A DNA stretch of 64,000 bases from Peribacillus saganii (GCF_003429095.1 NZ_QVTE01000031.1:1-64000); one strand, 5' to 3'; shown: positions 27,000 to 36,782, numbered from the stretch's first letter. Notes: a model not told the origin generated them from the sequence alone. Numbers and translations are program-made.

Positions 27000-28138
27000 A
27001 AGATTATCAGATATTTGGCGACCGTCTCGTCAGGGAGTGGAGATTTCAGTATGGTGTAATTAAATCAATTGCTGACTGGACAATTATGTTGTATCTGCTT
27101 ATCCCCGGAGCGGCTATAGGTTTCATGATTTACCGGAGCTGGTGGATTAACCCTCCTGCCTGGAGCCTGGAAATGCCTGTCGAAGTTTACTATATCGTTT
27201 TATTGCTGATTACCTTCCTTGGCCAGTACCGGACGTTTACAGAAGAGGCCGATAAAGTCTTTATGGCCAAACACAGATTGTTATTTACAGGAATGAAAAG
27301 ATGGGCATATCTTTATTCTGTAATATCTCAGGCTCTTGGTGTCGCGGCAGCAGTACTGATCATGCTGCCACTGCTTTTGAAGATCCACCAATTTTCTATA
27401 TACGAAACCGTTTCGGCGGCAGCCTTTTTCATCGGATTACGATTGCTGATTTCAGCAATAAAAGTACATATTTCCGATATTGGAAGTGTATGGAACAGAA
27501 AGTTGGCATCCTTTACGATGTTTAGTGCAGCCGCAAATTTATCTGTTTTGATTTTGTGGGAGCCATCGTGGCTAATTTTTATAGAGGCTCTAATTGTGGG
27601 GGCTGCCTCCGTTTTCCTTTATTATCCCAGAACGACAAAGCTGGGATATATTGATGATGAAGTAGCTTTAGAGAGAAAACAGCGGGTAAAATATATTAAT
27701 CTGATTTTTACAATGTCGAATGATATTGAAAACTCCAAAATTATTACAAGGAAGAAACCGCTTCTCTACAGAAATTCCAAACGGATGTTTAAAAAGCGCA
27801 CTCCAATAAACGGCTATAAAGAGTTATTTTTTAAGCTGTTTATCAGGGATTTTGGGACATTGGCAAGCTATTATCAGATCGTTGCTGTCACAGTGGCGGC
27901 CATTGTAATTCTGCCTCCGCTTTTGCTCAAACTTCCAGTGGCTATTGGGCTATTAATTGTTCTATATCTATGGCTGTTAAACATTTGGGATAAGCTCACA
28001 TTGGCTAACCCGCTGACAAGAAAGTACCAGTATGACGAAGCCTTTTTGAAGGCAAGAAACCAGGCTGCCGGTGTATTGATGCTCCCTGCAGTTTTAGTGG
28101 CTGGGGCAGTTTTTTGCGCTGTGCTGATATATTTCTAG
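26996..28138 (+). CDS. ythQ: ABC transporter permease YthQ (EcsB-like)
   Basis: A 380-residue integral membrane protein of the EcsB family, with hydrophobic segments clustered in residues 30-75, 100-185 and 295-380 and a cytosolic charged loop (VALERKQRVKYINL ... SKRMFKKRTPINGY). It pairs with YthP. In B. subtilis Ecs affects secretion and regulated proteolysis, but for YthPQ no function is settled. Confidence 0.85.
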   Translation: MKDYQIFGDRLVREWRFQYGVIKSIADWTIMLYLLIPGAAIGFMIYRSWWINPPAWSLEMPVEVYYIVLLLITFLGQYRTFTEEADKVFMAKHRLLFTGMKRWAYLYSVISQALGVAAAVLIMLPLLLKIHQFSIYETVSAAAFFIGLRLLISAIKVHISDIGSVWNRKLASFTMFSAAANLSVLILWEPSWLIFIEALIVGAASVFLYYPRTTKLGYIDDEVALERKQRVKYINLIFTMSNDIENSKIITRKKPLLYRNSKRMFKKRTPINGYKELFFKLFIRDFGTLASYYQIVAVTVAAIVILPPLLLKLPVAIGLLIVLYLWLLNIWDKLTLANPLTRKYQYDEAFLKARNQAAGVLMLPAVLVAGAVFCAVLIYF

Positions 28139-28183
28139 GCCTGCTCAAGTTTTGACAGGTTTGTACTGGAAGGGGAGATTGAA

Positions 28184-29206
28184 ATTTTATTTCAAAAACT
28201 GTTCAGGAAATTGCTGAATATGAATAATTGGTTTTTGTTTTTTGCGAGCATTATGCTAATAGGAGCAAGCACAGTGCTGATGAAGCTGCTTGAACCCGAA
28301 ACCTTTCCTTCTCTGTTTGACTCCTTCTGGTGGGTAATGACCACTGTGACAACGGTTGGGTATGGGGATTTTTATCCGGTTTCGGTAGCAGGCAGGATAT
28401 ATGCAATCTTTTTATACTTTTTTGGCATTGGCCTGATCGGAGTTGTCATTGGTAAGCTGGTCGAAAGCCTTTCGTTTTTTCGATTGCTTAAGGAGGAGGG
28501 TAAAATGCAGTATTTAGGGGTAAATCATATAGTGATGATCGGATGGTCAGGGAAGGTGCAGCATGCAATAGCTGAATTGCTGGATTCAGATAATCGCATT
28601 GAAATTGTTTTGATCGCTTCACTTGAAAAAACGCCAGTTAATACTGAACGGGTCCATTACATAAAGGGAGAGCCTGCAGATGAAGAAGTATTGCAGAAGG
28701 CCAATGTGAAAAAGTGCCGCAGCATCATTATTTTTGTCGATGAAACGATCAAAGAGCCAAAACTCGCTGATGCAAAGTCGCTAATGGCTGCCACTGCTAT
28801 AAGTAAGTATGCAGGAGATCTGCATATTACCGTAGAAGTGTTAGAGGAAAAGCATATCGAGCTGTTTCGCCATGTATCAGTAGATGAATTTGTCGTTTCA
28901 GATGAAACCATTTCCCATTTGGCCGTCCAGGCTGCCCTGTCCGCAGGTGCATCAAAGCTTTTTAGCCAAATGCTGAGCAGAAGCGTTGGGGATGATGTAT
29001 GCCAAATTCCGATTCGGCCAGAATGGAAAACGTACAGAGATGCCTTCAATTACCTTGCTGAGCAAGGTGCGACATTAATCGGAGATAAAGAGAGCCTGAA
29101 TATTGCCTCCAAGCTTGACGAGTCTCTTCCGGAAAAAGGAGAGCTTTTTGTTATTTGCAATGATGCATGCTATGAACAACTGGTAAAATACAAGCATAGG
29201 AGCTGA
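28184..29206 (+). CDS. Potassium channel with RCK/TrkA-N domain
   Basis: A two-helix K+ channel: helix (NWFLFFASIMLIG), pore loop with selectivity filter TVGYGD, second helix (IFLYFFGIGLIGVVIGKLVE), then a cytosolic RCK (TrkA-N) domain from HIVMIGWSGKVQHA. It resembles YugO/MthK-type channels. The conventional start would be TTG 28211, which has no ribosome site and trims the first helix; ATT 28184 has AGGGGAG at six bases and adds ILFQKLFRK. I favour ATT but am not sure. It ends five bases before pepV. Confidence 0.8.
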   Translation: MLFQKLFRKLLNMNNWFLFFASIMLIGASTVLMKLLEPETFPSLFDSFWWVMTTVTTVGYGDFYPVSVAGRIYAIFLYFFGIGLIGVVIGKLVESLSFFRLLKEEGKMQYLGVNHIVMIGWSGKVQHAIAELLDSDNRIEIVLIASLEKTPVNTERVHYIKGEPADEEVLQKANVKKCRSIIIFVDETIKEPKLADAKSLMAATAISKYAGDLHITVEVLEEKHIELFRHVSVDEFVVSDETISHLAVQAALSAGASKLFSQMLSRSVGDDVCQIPIRPEWKTYRDAFNYLAEQGATLIGDKESLNIASKLDESLPEKGELFVICNDACYEQLVKYKHRS

Positions 29207-29210
29207 ACAC

Positions 29211-30626
29211 ATGAATAATATTAATTGGCATAAAGAGGCAGAAAAGCGCCGTGAGGATTATCTGCAGGATACAGTAAAATTGCTGCAGGTTCAAAGTGTA
29301 CTGGATGAGGAAAATAACTCTGCAGATGCACCGCTTGGGGAAGGGATTCAAGAGGCACTGGAATATATGCTGAATCTAGGAGAGAAGGATGGGTTTGCGG
29401 TCAAAAACATAGATAACCTTGCCGGACATATTGAAATGGGAGAAGGAGATGAACTTGTCGGTATCCTTTGCCATTTGGACGTTGTTCCTGCGGGGGATGG
29501 CTGGTCCTCTGACCCTTTTGCTGCTGACATAAGGGATGGGAAGATTTTTGCACGGGGTGCTATTGACGATAAGGGTCCGACAATGGCAGCTTATTATGCA
29601 ATGAAAATAGTAAAAGAATTGGGAGTGCCTTTACATAAGAGAGTAAGGATGATATTAGGTACTGATGAAGAGACAGATTGGCGCTGTGTGGACCGTTATT
29701 TTGAAACAGAAGAAATGCCAACACTCGGTTTTGCCCCGGATGCAGATTTTCCGATTATATATGCGGAAAAAGGGATATGGGATCTGAAAATGAAACAAAA
29801 CCCAAATGAGGACGATGAAAACAGCGGGGAATATCAAGTATTGGAATTTACTTCAGGCAGAAGAGTAAATATGGTGCCAGACTTTGCAAAAGCAAGGGTA
29901 AAAACAACTTCGCAGATTAGTGAGCTGCAAAAATCGTTCAATCTTTTTCTACAGGATCACTCGCTGCAAGGGGAAAGTTCGGTTGAAAACAATGAAATCA
30001 TTCTTCAGCTGAAGGGGAAATCCGCCCATGGCATGGAGCCGGATAATGGCATCAACGCCGGATTATTTCTATCTCATTTTCTTTCTGGGCTTGAACTATC
30101 AGGCCAAGCTAAAGAATATTTTCAATTTATCGCAGAATATATTGTCGGCGATTCAAGAGGCCGGAAATTGAATTTGGCCTTTTCCGATAGCATCACTGGA
30201 GACTTGACAATGAATGCCGGCATCTTTAGCTACTCAAAACAGGATGGGGGCAGCATCGGCTTTACCGTCCGCTACCCTGTTACATTTGAATGGGAAAAAG
30301 GCAGAATGCAGCTGGACACATTGCTTAGGGAAAAAAAGTTTAGCCTTGAAACTGTATCCAATTCGGCGCCTCACCATGTGGAAAAAGACAGTTTCCTGAT
30401 TCAGACCCTTCAAAAGGTATATGAAGAGCTAACAGGGGAAAAAGCAGAACTATTAAGCATTGGCGGCGGAACATATGCCCGTTCTCTTGAAGCGGGGGTT
30501 GCATTTGGGCCTCTTTTTCCTGGCAGTGAAGATAATGCTCACCAAAAAGATGAATTTGTCGTAATTGATGATATTATTAAAGCAACAGCGATCTACGCTC
30601 AGGCTATTTATCAATTAGCAAAATAA
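29211..30626 (+). CDS. pepV: Dipeptidase PepV (M20 family)
   Basis: A 471-residue zinc dipeptidase, called ytjP in B. subtilis. M20 hallmarks are GILCHLDVVPAGDGW (first metal His and Asp), GAIDDKGPT (bridging Asp) and GTDEETDW (catalytic Glu). The lid domain follows, and the last metal His is near DNAHQKDE. It hydrolyses dipeptides in the cytosol. GAGCTGAACAC precedes the ATG. Dat follows at 25 bases, so peptide-derived amino acids and D-amino acid metabolism are linked in one transcript. Confidence 0.93.
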   Translation: MNNINWHKEAEKRREDYLQDTVKLLQVQSVLDEENNSADAPLGEGIQEALEYMLNLGEKDGFAVKNIDNLAGHIEMGEGDELVGILCHLDVVPAGDGWSSDPFAADIRDGKIFARGAIDDKGPTMAAYYAMKIVKELGVPLHKRVRMILGTDEETDWRCVDRYFETEEMPTLGFAPDADFPIIYAEKGIWDLKMKQNPNEDDENSGEYQVLEFTSGRRVNMVPDFAKARVKTTSQISELQKSFNLFLQDHSLQGESSVENNEIILQLKGKSAHGMEPDNGINAGLFLSHFLSGLELSGQAKEYFQFIAEYIVGDSRGRKLNLAFSDSITGDLTMNAGIFSYSKQDGGSIGFTVRYPVTFEWEKGRMQLDTLLREKKFSLETVSNSAPHHVEKDSFLIQTLQKVYEELTGEKAELLSIGGGTYARSLEAGVAFGPLFPGSEDNAHQKDEFVVIDDIIKATAIYAQAIYQLAK

Positions 30627-30650
30627 CAAATAATAAGGGAGCGGAGTCTA

Positions 30651-31514
30651 ATGGTGAAAATGATTTTGAACGGAAACATAACTGAACGGACCGAAATAAA
30701 AATTGATTTGGAAGACCGAGGCTATCAATTTGGGGATGGTGTTTATGAGGTTATTCGAGTTTACAACGGTGTCCTTTTTACTGCGGATGAACACCTGAAC
30801 CGGCTGGAGGCAAGCGCCAGAAGCATCCATTTGACGATGCCATGCAGCACTGTGGAGATGAAGGAGCAGCTGCTGCAGCTTGTAGAAGAAAACAAACTTG
30901 ATACAGGTATCATCTATCTTCAAATTACAAGGGGTGTATCGCCTAGAAATCATTTATTTCCTGGTGCAGAAGTAGGTCCTGTATATATTGCTTATACACG
31001 AGAGCTGGCAAGCCCTACAGCAGCAATGGAAAATGGAGTTAAGACCATAACTGTTGAGGATATCCGCTGGCTTCGCTGCGATATTAAAAGCCTGAATTTA
31101 TTGCCAAATCTGCTTGCAAAGCAAAAAGCATCTGAAAACGGCTGCTTTGAAGCGCTACAGCACCGGAATGGAACTGTTACGGAAGGAAGTTCCTCGAACG
31201 TTTCGATTGTCGTAAACGGCGAAGTAAAGACCCATCCGGCAAACAATTTAATCCTAAACGGAATCTCACGGCAGGTTATGATCAGACTATGCACGGATAA
31301 TCAGATTGCTGTTAAAGAAGAGATCTATACAGTTGAAGACCTGATCGGAGCAGATGAAGTATTTTTAACTGGAACAACGACAGAGGTTATGCCTATTATT
31401 GAAATCGACGGCAAGAAGATTGGAAATGGCGCACCAGGTCCTATCACACGCCAGATTCAAACTTTGTTCAAAGCGGAAATTGAAAAACAATGTGGCCAAA
31501 CCGCAAAAATTTAA
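30651..31514 (+). CDS. dat: D-amino-acid transaminase
   Basis: A 287-residue PLP enzyme of fold type IV that makes D-glutamate or D-alanine from 2-oxo acids for the cell wall. The PLP lysine is in the segment LLPNLLAKQKASENG, and EGSSSNV plus TGTTTEVMP are the phosphate-binding and C-terminal cofactor motifs; RGYQFGDGVYEVIR is typical at the N-terminus. The size matches Bacillus Dat. The terminator at 31526-31560 follows closely. Confidence 0.92.
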   Translation: MVKMILNGNITERTEIKIDLEDRGYQFGDGVYEVIRVYNGVLFTADEHLNRLEASARSIHLTMPCSTVEMKEQLLQLVEENKLDTGIIYLQITRGVSPRNHLFPGAEVGPVYIAYTRELASPTAAMENGVKTITVEDIRWLRCDIKSLNLLPNLLAKQKASENGCFEALQHRNGTVTEGSSSNVSIVVNGEVKTHPANNLILNGISRQVMIRLCTDNQIAVKEEIYTVEDLIGADEVFLTGTTTEVMPIIEIDGKKIGNGAPGPITRQIQTLFKAEIEKQCGQTAKI

Positions 31515-31525
31515 TTAATTATGTG

Positions 31526-31560
31526 TCCCGGCTATTTTAATGTTTGGCCGGGATCTTTTA
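31526..31560 (+). terminator. dat terminator
   Basis: TCCCGGC paired with GCCGGGA around a 14-base loop, then TCTTTTA. Confidence 0.75.
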
Positions 31561-31915
31561 TTGAAATGTCTAAGGAATTAGGCTTCGAAAGAGACTTCCA
31601 TGAGATTATCTGTTTCCGGATCAAAGGAAAACTAGTCCGCAGAAAAAGTATTCCGTTATAAACCTGGTTATCCTTAAAAAAGAATGATTCCGCTGAAATT
31701 ACCAATAATTCCTTGTAACTAGCCATGACGTAAAAAAACACTCCCTGAATACAAGCGCACATAATCCATAAAAAACACATTAATCTGAGAACACCCATAA
31801 AAAAACGTCCCTCAAAATTAAAAGTACGCTTTACCAAAAAGTAATCAGCCGCCATGTTCTTACTGGATTTGAATATAAAAAATGAAATGGGTTCATCATA
31901 AAGTGAAACTTCCAT
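31532..31915 (-). CDS. Hypothetical protein with one membrane segment (uncertain)
   Basis: A 127-codon frame in an otherwise unexplained 453-base gap between dat and thpR. The translation has a plausible membrane segment (MGVLRLMCFLWIMCACIQGVFF, slightly shortened in my reading) and a C-terminal half that looks like a folded domain: KELLVISAESFFFKDNQVY then LFLRTSFPLIRKQIISWKS. Against it: a weak ribosome site (GGGGTA touching the ATG) and a C-terminus coded inside the dat terminator stem. I do not recognise the family. It could be a real small membrane protein or a decaying gene. Confidence 0.45.
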   Translation of the reverse strand: MEVSLYDEPISFFIFKSSKNMAADYFLVKRTFNFEGRFFMGVLRLMCFLWIMCACIQGVFFYVMASYKELLVISAESFFFKDNQVYNGILFLRTSFPLIRKQIISWKSLSKPNSLDISIKDPGQTLK

Positions 31916-31967
31916 TACCCCATTAATCTAAGATAAAATAAAAATAAGGAAAAGGAAGGAAAATCAG

Positions 31968-32522
31968 ATGAACCAAGCACACTTCTTTTTTGCAGCGACT
32001 TTGCCGCCGGAGGCAAGGGAATATATTCACAATCTGAAAGAAGAGGTCGAGGACAGATTCCTCTTTAAACGCTGGGTGCATCCGCAGGATTATCACATTA
32101 CTCTTGCTTTTTTAGGAAATGCACCTGAACCAATGCGGGAACAGGCCGTTTCTTTTGTTAATGAAGCACTGCGTGACCAAAAAAGCTTTCCGCTGAGGCT
32201 TGCACAGCTGGGTACCTTCGGTAAAAAGGAGGATCCAAGAATCTTTTGGTGCGGACTTGAACAAAATCCGGAGCTGGCTGCTATTCAAAAGCAAGTATAT
32301 CATTCATGTATTCAAGCCGGTTTCACTCTAGAGAAAAGGCCGTTTAAGCCGCATATTACGATGGCGAGAAAGTATGCAGGCAGCCAGCCATTTGAATCAG
32401 ATAAACTGGAGCAAATATCAATAGATGGAACGGAATATACTATTGATACAGTTACCCTGTATCAAACGCATTCCAATTCTACACCAAAATATAAAGCGGT
32501 ACATACGATTATTTTACAGTAA
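31968..32522 (+). CDS. thpR: RNA 2',3'-cyclic phosphodiesterase ThpR (YtlP)
   Basis: A 184-residue 2H phosphoesterase. Both histidine motifs are present: HITLAFLG (about 44) and HITMAR (about 126), defining the LigT/ThpR fold that opens 2',3'-cyclic phosphates at RNA ends to 2'-phosphates. Start has GGAAGGAAAATCAG upstream. It begins the thpR-ytlQ-ytlR-amyX run. Confidence 0.9.
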   Translation: MNQAHFFFAATLPPEAREYIHNLKEEVEDRFLFKRWVHPQDYHITLAFLGNAPEPMREQAVSFVNEALRDQKSFPLRLAQLGTFGKKEDPRIFWCGLEQNPELAAIQKQVYHSCIQAGFTLEKRPFKPHITMARKYAGSQPFESDKLEQISIDGTEYTIDTVTLYQTHSNSTPKYKAVHTIILQ

Positions 32523-32619
32523 AAAATGCACAAGCTCCCTGCCGAGGGAAAGTAACGGCAACTTCCATTTTAGTCCCCATTCTAAGGGATCCGTAAATAA
32601 AGAGACAGGTTGTGTTTAC

Positions 32620-33609
32620 ATGGGACAACTAATAAAACTGCAGGATTATATATCGCGGTATGAGCAGGATATCTATCGGTATCCAACACAATTTGCCCGC
32701 CTGAAAAAACAGCAGTGGACAAAATTAAAGGAGGCATATTCCTCCGGAGAACTGAAAAGTGTTATGTCAAGGCAGCAGGAAGCTGAGGAACCGGGTTTGC
32801 TGGCTGAGGAAAAAACGGGGCTGTTATCCCGTGTGAAAGGGTTGTTTAAAAAGAATGGCACGAATGAAGAAATAGAACCGGCCGAAAGAGACGTTATGGA
32901 AAAGCCGGATAACGAACTATCCGTACATATCCCTTTTCAACCTGAAAGCCTGGAAGAACTTAAACAGGCTTTTCTTAATCAATTATTGCGATTTCAAATG
33001 AAATGGGGAAGCTCCACACTTCATGAAAGGTCCTTAATTGATCAATCATATTATTTTGATGAAAAATTACGTTTCTTCTTACAGCGATTCCCGGATACGT
33101 TCCTTCTTCTCTATAAGCCTATTTTTCTATTAAAAAATGCTCCTGTGGAAGTTGAGGTCATTCTGCTCAGTCCAACAGATGCATGGTGCATTACCTTTAT
33201 GGAGGCAGAAGATGATGCGGTTTTCCTGGGAGATAAAGAAAAATTTTGGATCAAAAGGCATCATAAACGTCCGGATAAAAAAGTGCTCAGTCCACTTTTA
33301 TCCGTTAACAGGACTGAAAAAATCGTTAAGCAAATATTTGCACTATATGATGTTCAATTGCCAATCAAAAAAGCAATTATTTCGCGAAATGGCTATATAG
33401 ACTATCCGCTAGTCCCATATGATATTAGTTTGCTGGATAAACGAAAGTTTTCAGACTGGTTCCAGAGAATGAGAACATTATCATCACCGCTTAAGCATCA
33501 GCAGTTAAAAGCTGCACAGGCCTTGCTGGATTACTGTCAGACTACTTCAAGCCTAAGGATTGAATGGGGAGTGGAGCCTAATGAGCAGGATGATGAACCT
33601 CAAAAGTGA
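32620..33609 (+). CDS. ytlQ: NERD-type protein YtlQ
   Basis: The start is ATG 32620 (MGQLIKLQDYISRYEQDIYR); the frame open from 32425 lies inside thpR and is not used. 329 residues. The N-terminal third is charged and helical, with a low-complexity linker (GLLSRVKGLFKKNGTNEEIE) before a globular domain whose central part (VEVEVILLSPTDAWCITF and KEKFWIKRH) recalls nuclease-related NERD domains. Catalytic activity is unproven. It overlaps ytlR by 29 bases. Confidence 0.75.
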   Translation: MGQLIKLQDYISRYEQDIYRYPTQFARLKKQQWTKLKEAYSSGELKSVMSRQQEAEEPGLLAEEKTGLLSRVKGLFKKNGTNEEIEPAERDVMEKPDNELSVHIPFQPESLEELKQAFLNQLLRFQMKWGSSTLHERSLIDQSYYFDEKLRFFLQRFPDTFLLLYKPIFLLKNAPVEVEVILLSPTDAWCITFMEAEDDAVFLGDKEKFWIKRHHKRPDKKVLSPLLSVNRTEKIVKQIFALYDVQLPIKKAIISRNGYIDYPLVPYDISLLDKRKFSDWFQRMRTLSSPLKHQQLKAAQALLDYCQTTSSLRIEWGVEPNEQDDEPQK

Positions 33610-34579
33610 GGATGGGGAAAGTGAACTAAAAGAGATAAGTAAAGCAGAAAAGGTATACTTTATTATTAACCCTATAGCCCAAAATGGCGGGAGCATGAAA
33701 ATCTGGACGGATGTAGAAATGCTTTTACAGCAGGAAAGAATGACTTACGGGGTTTATTTTACCGAATATAAGGGCCATGCAAGGAAACTGGCAGCTGACA
33801 TCCTTTCAGGCAGCCGCATTCCCTCTTTGATCATTGCAGTAGGGGGCGATGGCACTGTTCATGAGGTAATAAATGGAGCTGCTGGCTTTCCGCAGGCAAT
33901 GGTTGGCAGCATCCCTGCCGGTTCAGGAAATGATTTTGTCCGGGGGCTGCAAAAATCCAAAAATATGAAGCATGCACTCAAATTGCTCCTGCAGCCCGCC
34001 AGCATGCAGGTCAAGGCTGTGGACATAGGGAAGGCTATATCAGGAGGAAAGGCATTTTATTTTGTTAATAGCCTTGGAATTGGAGTTGATGCTGAGATTA
34101 CCGCTGAAGTGAACCAATCCCCCTGGAAAAAGAGATTCAATTCACTGAAAATGGGTAAGCTGGTATATATCTATTTTTTTATGAAAAAGATACTCTCCTA
34201 TAAACGAACAGATATGCAAGTTGAGGTGGATGGAGTAACCCATCTTTTCTCCAAAGTATGGTTCATTGTCGTTTCCAACCAGCCCTATTTTGGGGGCGGA
34301 ATAAAAATATTACCTGAAGCAAAGTCGGATGATGGTTATTTGGACGTTCTTGCTGTTCATCAGCTTACTCCTATACAATTGATGCTTATGTTTATAACGG
34401 TCTTTTGGGGCGGGCATCAAACAATAAAACAAGTCCGCTCGTATAAGTGCCGGTCTGTTTCTATCCGGTCTGCACAGCCGGTCCTAATTCAGGCAGATGG
34501 AGAAATTGAAGGCAATACAGAGGTTTCCGTTTCTGTAATTGCTCATAAAATGAATATAGTAACCCATCAGGAGGATTGA
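33581..34579 (+). CDS. ytlR: Lipid kinase of the diacylglycerol kinase family, YtlR
   Basis: 332 residues from ATG 33581, which follows GGGGAGTGGAGCCTA; this start overlaps the ytlQ end. The DAGKc catalytic domain has AVGGDGTVHEVINGA (nucleotide binding) and GSIPAGSGNDFVRGL. It would phosphorylate a lipid such as diacylglycerol or undecaprenol-like substrate at the membrane surface. Substrate not known for YtlR. It ends four bases before the amyX start. Confidence 0.87.
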   Translation: MSRMMNLKSEDGESELKEISKAEKVYFIINPIAQNGGSMKIWTDVEMLLQQERMTYGVYFTEYKGHARKLAADILSGSRIPSLIIAVGGDGTVHEVINGAAGFPQAMVGSIPAGSGNDFVRGLQKSKNMKHALKLLLQPASMQVKAVDIGKAISGGKAFYFVNSLGIGVDAEITAEVNQSPWKKRFNSLKMGKLVYIYFFMKKILSYKRTDMQVEVDGVTHLFSKVWFIVVSNQPYFGGGIKILPEAKSDDGYLDVLAVHQLTPIQLMLMFITVFWGGHQTIKQVRSYKCRSVSIRSAQPVLIQADGEIEGNTEVSVSVIAHKMNIVTHQED

Positions 34580-34583
34580 AGCT

Positions 34584-36737
34584 GTGAATGAGATACACCG
34601 TGAATTTTATGCCTATTTAGATGATATGAGGCTAATTACGATCTTACTGCCATATTCCTACCATTCCGGTGACTCAGCCCGTTTTTCCATTCTTAATGAG
34701 GGCAAAGAGGCCATTAGCCTGCCGATAAACAATATTATTGGTTTAAACAATTTTAAAAAATATGAATGTGAACTGGCAGAGCCTTTGAAGTTTGGAGTCA
34801 CATATGAAATTCAGGATGAGCATGGAAATAAAACTGACCTGCAAATTGGGGCTGTCATCCGCTCGCCCGAATTCGACAGGGATTTTTTTTATGACGGCAA
34901 TGATCTTGGTGCCCGATACCAAAAGGAGAAAACGGTTTTTACAGTATGGGCGCCCAGTGCCACAAAAGTTAAACTGAATTTAATTCCTCCAGGAAAGGAA
35001 ACGCCGGCAGCTATAGATATGGAACGAGGAGCAAAAGGGATATGGAAAGCTTCGATAGACAAAGATCTTGAAGGCTTTCGTTACTCTTACCTTGTGTGCG
35101 TGAATCTGAAGTGGACAGAAGCAGTGGACCCTTATGCCAATGCGGTAACGGTCAATGGGGAAATGGGTGTAATTGTAAATTTGGAGAAAAACCGTAAGGA
35201 AATGCCGGAATTGCCTTCTCTGGAATCTCCAACTGATGCAATTATTTATGAAGTTCATATCCGGGATTTTACCATCCATCTTAACAGCGGCGTAAAGGCA
35301 AAAGGGAAATATCTCGGACTGGCTGACGAAAAATCAGTCGATCAGAGAGGTTTATCTACGGGCCTCAATTACCTAAAAGAGCTGGGAATCACTCATCTTG
35401 AACTCCTGCCATTTAATGATTTTCACGGTGTGGACGAATTAAAGGAGGGCGTTGAATACAATTGGGGCTACAATCCTCTTCACTACAATGCTCCGGATGG
35501 AAGCTACAGCAGTGATCCAACAAATCCGTACACCCGTATTACAGAATTAAGGGATATGATTGAAGCCGTTCAAAAGCAAGGCATCCGGGTTATCATGGAT
35601 GTAGTGTATAACCATGTTTATGATCGAGAAAGCTCCCATTTTGAAAAAATCGTTCCGGGCTATTATTTCCGGCATGATGAGTATGGTATGCCTTCGAATG
35701 GAACGGGAGTAGGTAACGATATTGCATCCGAGCGGCTGATGGCCCGGAAATTTATTGTTGATTCGATTGTGTTTTGGATGAAGGAGTATAATATAAATGG
35801 ATTTCGATTTGATTTAATGGGAATTCTCGATGTGGAAACCATGAATGATGTGCGAAAAGCTGCAGACAAGATGGACAAAAGTGCTGTTATCCTCGGGGAG
35901 GGCTGGGATTTAAACACCCCGCTTGACCCCGGTCATAAAGCGAATATCCGTAATGCTGGAAAATTGCCGCGAATAGCTCAATTTAATGATTGGTTCAGGG
36001 ATACAGTTAAAGGAAGCACCTTTAATTTATATGATAGGGGTTATGTTCTGGGAAGCGGCCAAAAAAGTGAGGATTTGAAGCAAGTCATTGCAGCCAGTGT
36101 CGGGATAGGGCAGGGAAAAGAAGGGTTGTTTTCTTCACCTGAACAATCGGTCAACTATGTGGAATGCCATGATAATCATACCCTGTGGGATAAAATTTGC
36201 TATATTGACGAAGAAGAAAACGAAGAAACAAAACAAAGGCGCCACCTATTAGCCACATCGATCGTCCTGCTTTCGCAGGGAATCCCGTTTATTCACAGCG
36301 GGCAGGAGTTTTTTCGTACGAAGCAGGGAGTGGAAAATAGCTATAAATCCCCCGATAAAATTAACAGGGTAAATTGGGATTTGAGAGGGTTCCATAGTAA
36401 AAGTGTTGACTATATTAAAGGCCTCATTTGCATAAGAAAATCTCATGGCGCGTTCAGACTCCGGGATAAAGCTTTAATCCAGAAACATCTTTCTTTTCTT
36501 GATACAGGGGAATCATCAGTCATGTTTGCATTAAAGAATGTGCGGTCATTGGGTCCTTGGTCCAATATAGTTGTTCTCTTCCATCACATCGACCGGAGCA
36601 GAGCTATAAAATTGCCCGAGGGTGTCTGGCATGTTATTTGTAACGGTAAAAAAGCCGGTACAGCTCCAATCGCTCTGCCAATAGAAGGAAAATTATTCGC
36701 TGAACCCCTTAGGACTTACATCCTGGTCCAAGAATAA
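34584..36737 (+). CDS. amyX: Type I pullulanase AmyX
   Basis: A 717-residue debranching enzyme cutting alpha-1,6 bonds of glycogen or pullulan. An N-terminal domain precedes a CBM48 module (TVFTVWAPSATKVKLNL) and the GH13 barrel: VIMDVVYNH, nucleophile Asp in GFRFDLMG, acid Glu in ILGEGWDL, and ECHDNHTLWDK. The type I signature YNWGYDP appears as YNWGYNP. No signal peptide, so it acts on intracellular glycogen. GTG start after GGAGGATTGAAGCT; four bases from ytlR. Confidence 0.93.
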   Translation: MNEIHREFYAYLDDMRLITILLPYSYHSGDSARFSILNEGKEAISLPINNIIGLNNFKKYECELAEPLKFGVTYEIQDEHGNKTDLQIGAVIRSPEFDRDFFYDGNDLGARYQKEKTVFTVWAPSATKVKLNLIPPGKETPAAIDMERGAKGIWKASIDKDLEGFRYSYLVCVNLKWTEAVDPYANAVTVNGEMGVIVNLEKNRKEMPELPSLESPTDAIIYEVHIRDFTIHLNSGVKAKGKYLGLADEKSVDQRGLSTGLNYLKELGITHLELLPFNDFHGVDELKEGVEYNWGYNPLHYNAPDGSYSSDPTNPYTRITELRDMIEAVQKQGIRVIMDVVYNHVYDRESSHFEKIVPGYYFRHDEYGMPSNGTGVGNDIASERLMARKFIVDSIVFWMKEYNINGFRFDLMGILDVETMNDVRKAADKMDKSAVILGEGWDLNTPLDPGHKANIRNAGKLPRIAQFNDWFRDTVKGSTFNLYDRGYVLGSGQKSEDLKQVIAASVGIGQGKEGLFSSPEQSVNYVECHDNHTLWDKICYIDEEENEETKQRRHLLATSIVLLSQGIPFIHSGQEFFRTKQGVENSYKSPDKINRVNWDLRGFHSKSVDYIKGLICIRKSHGAFRLRDKALIQKHLSFLDTGESSVMFALKNVRSLGPWSNIVVLFHHIDRSRAIKLPEGVWHVICNGKKAGTAPIALPIEGKLFAEPLRTYILVQE

Positions 36738-36782
36738 TCCGCCCCGGTACTTGACTTAAGAACTCCTTTTCAACTAAAATTT

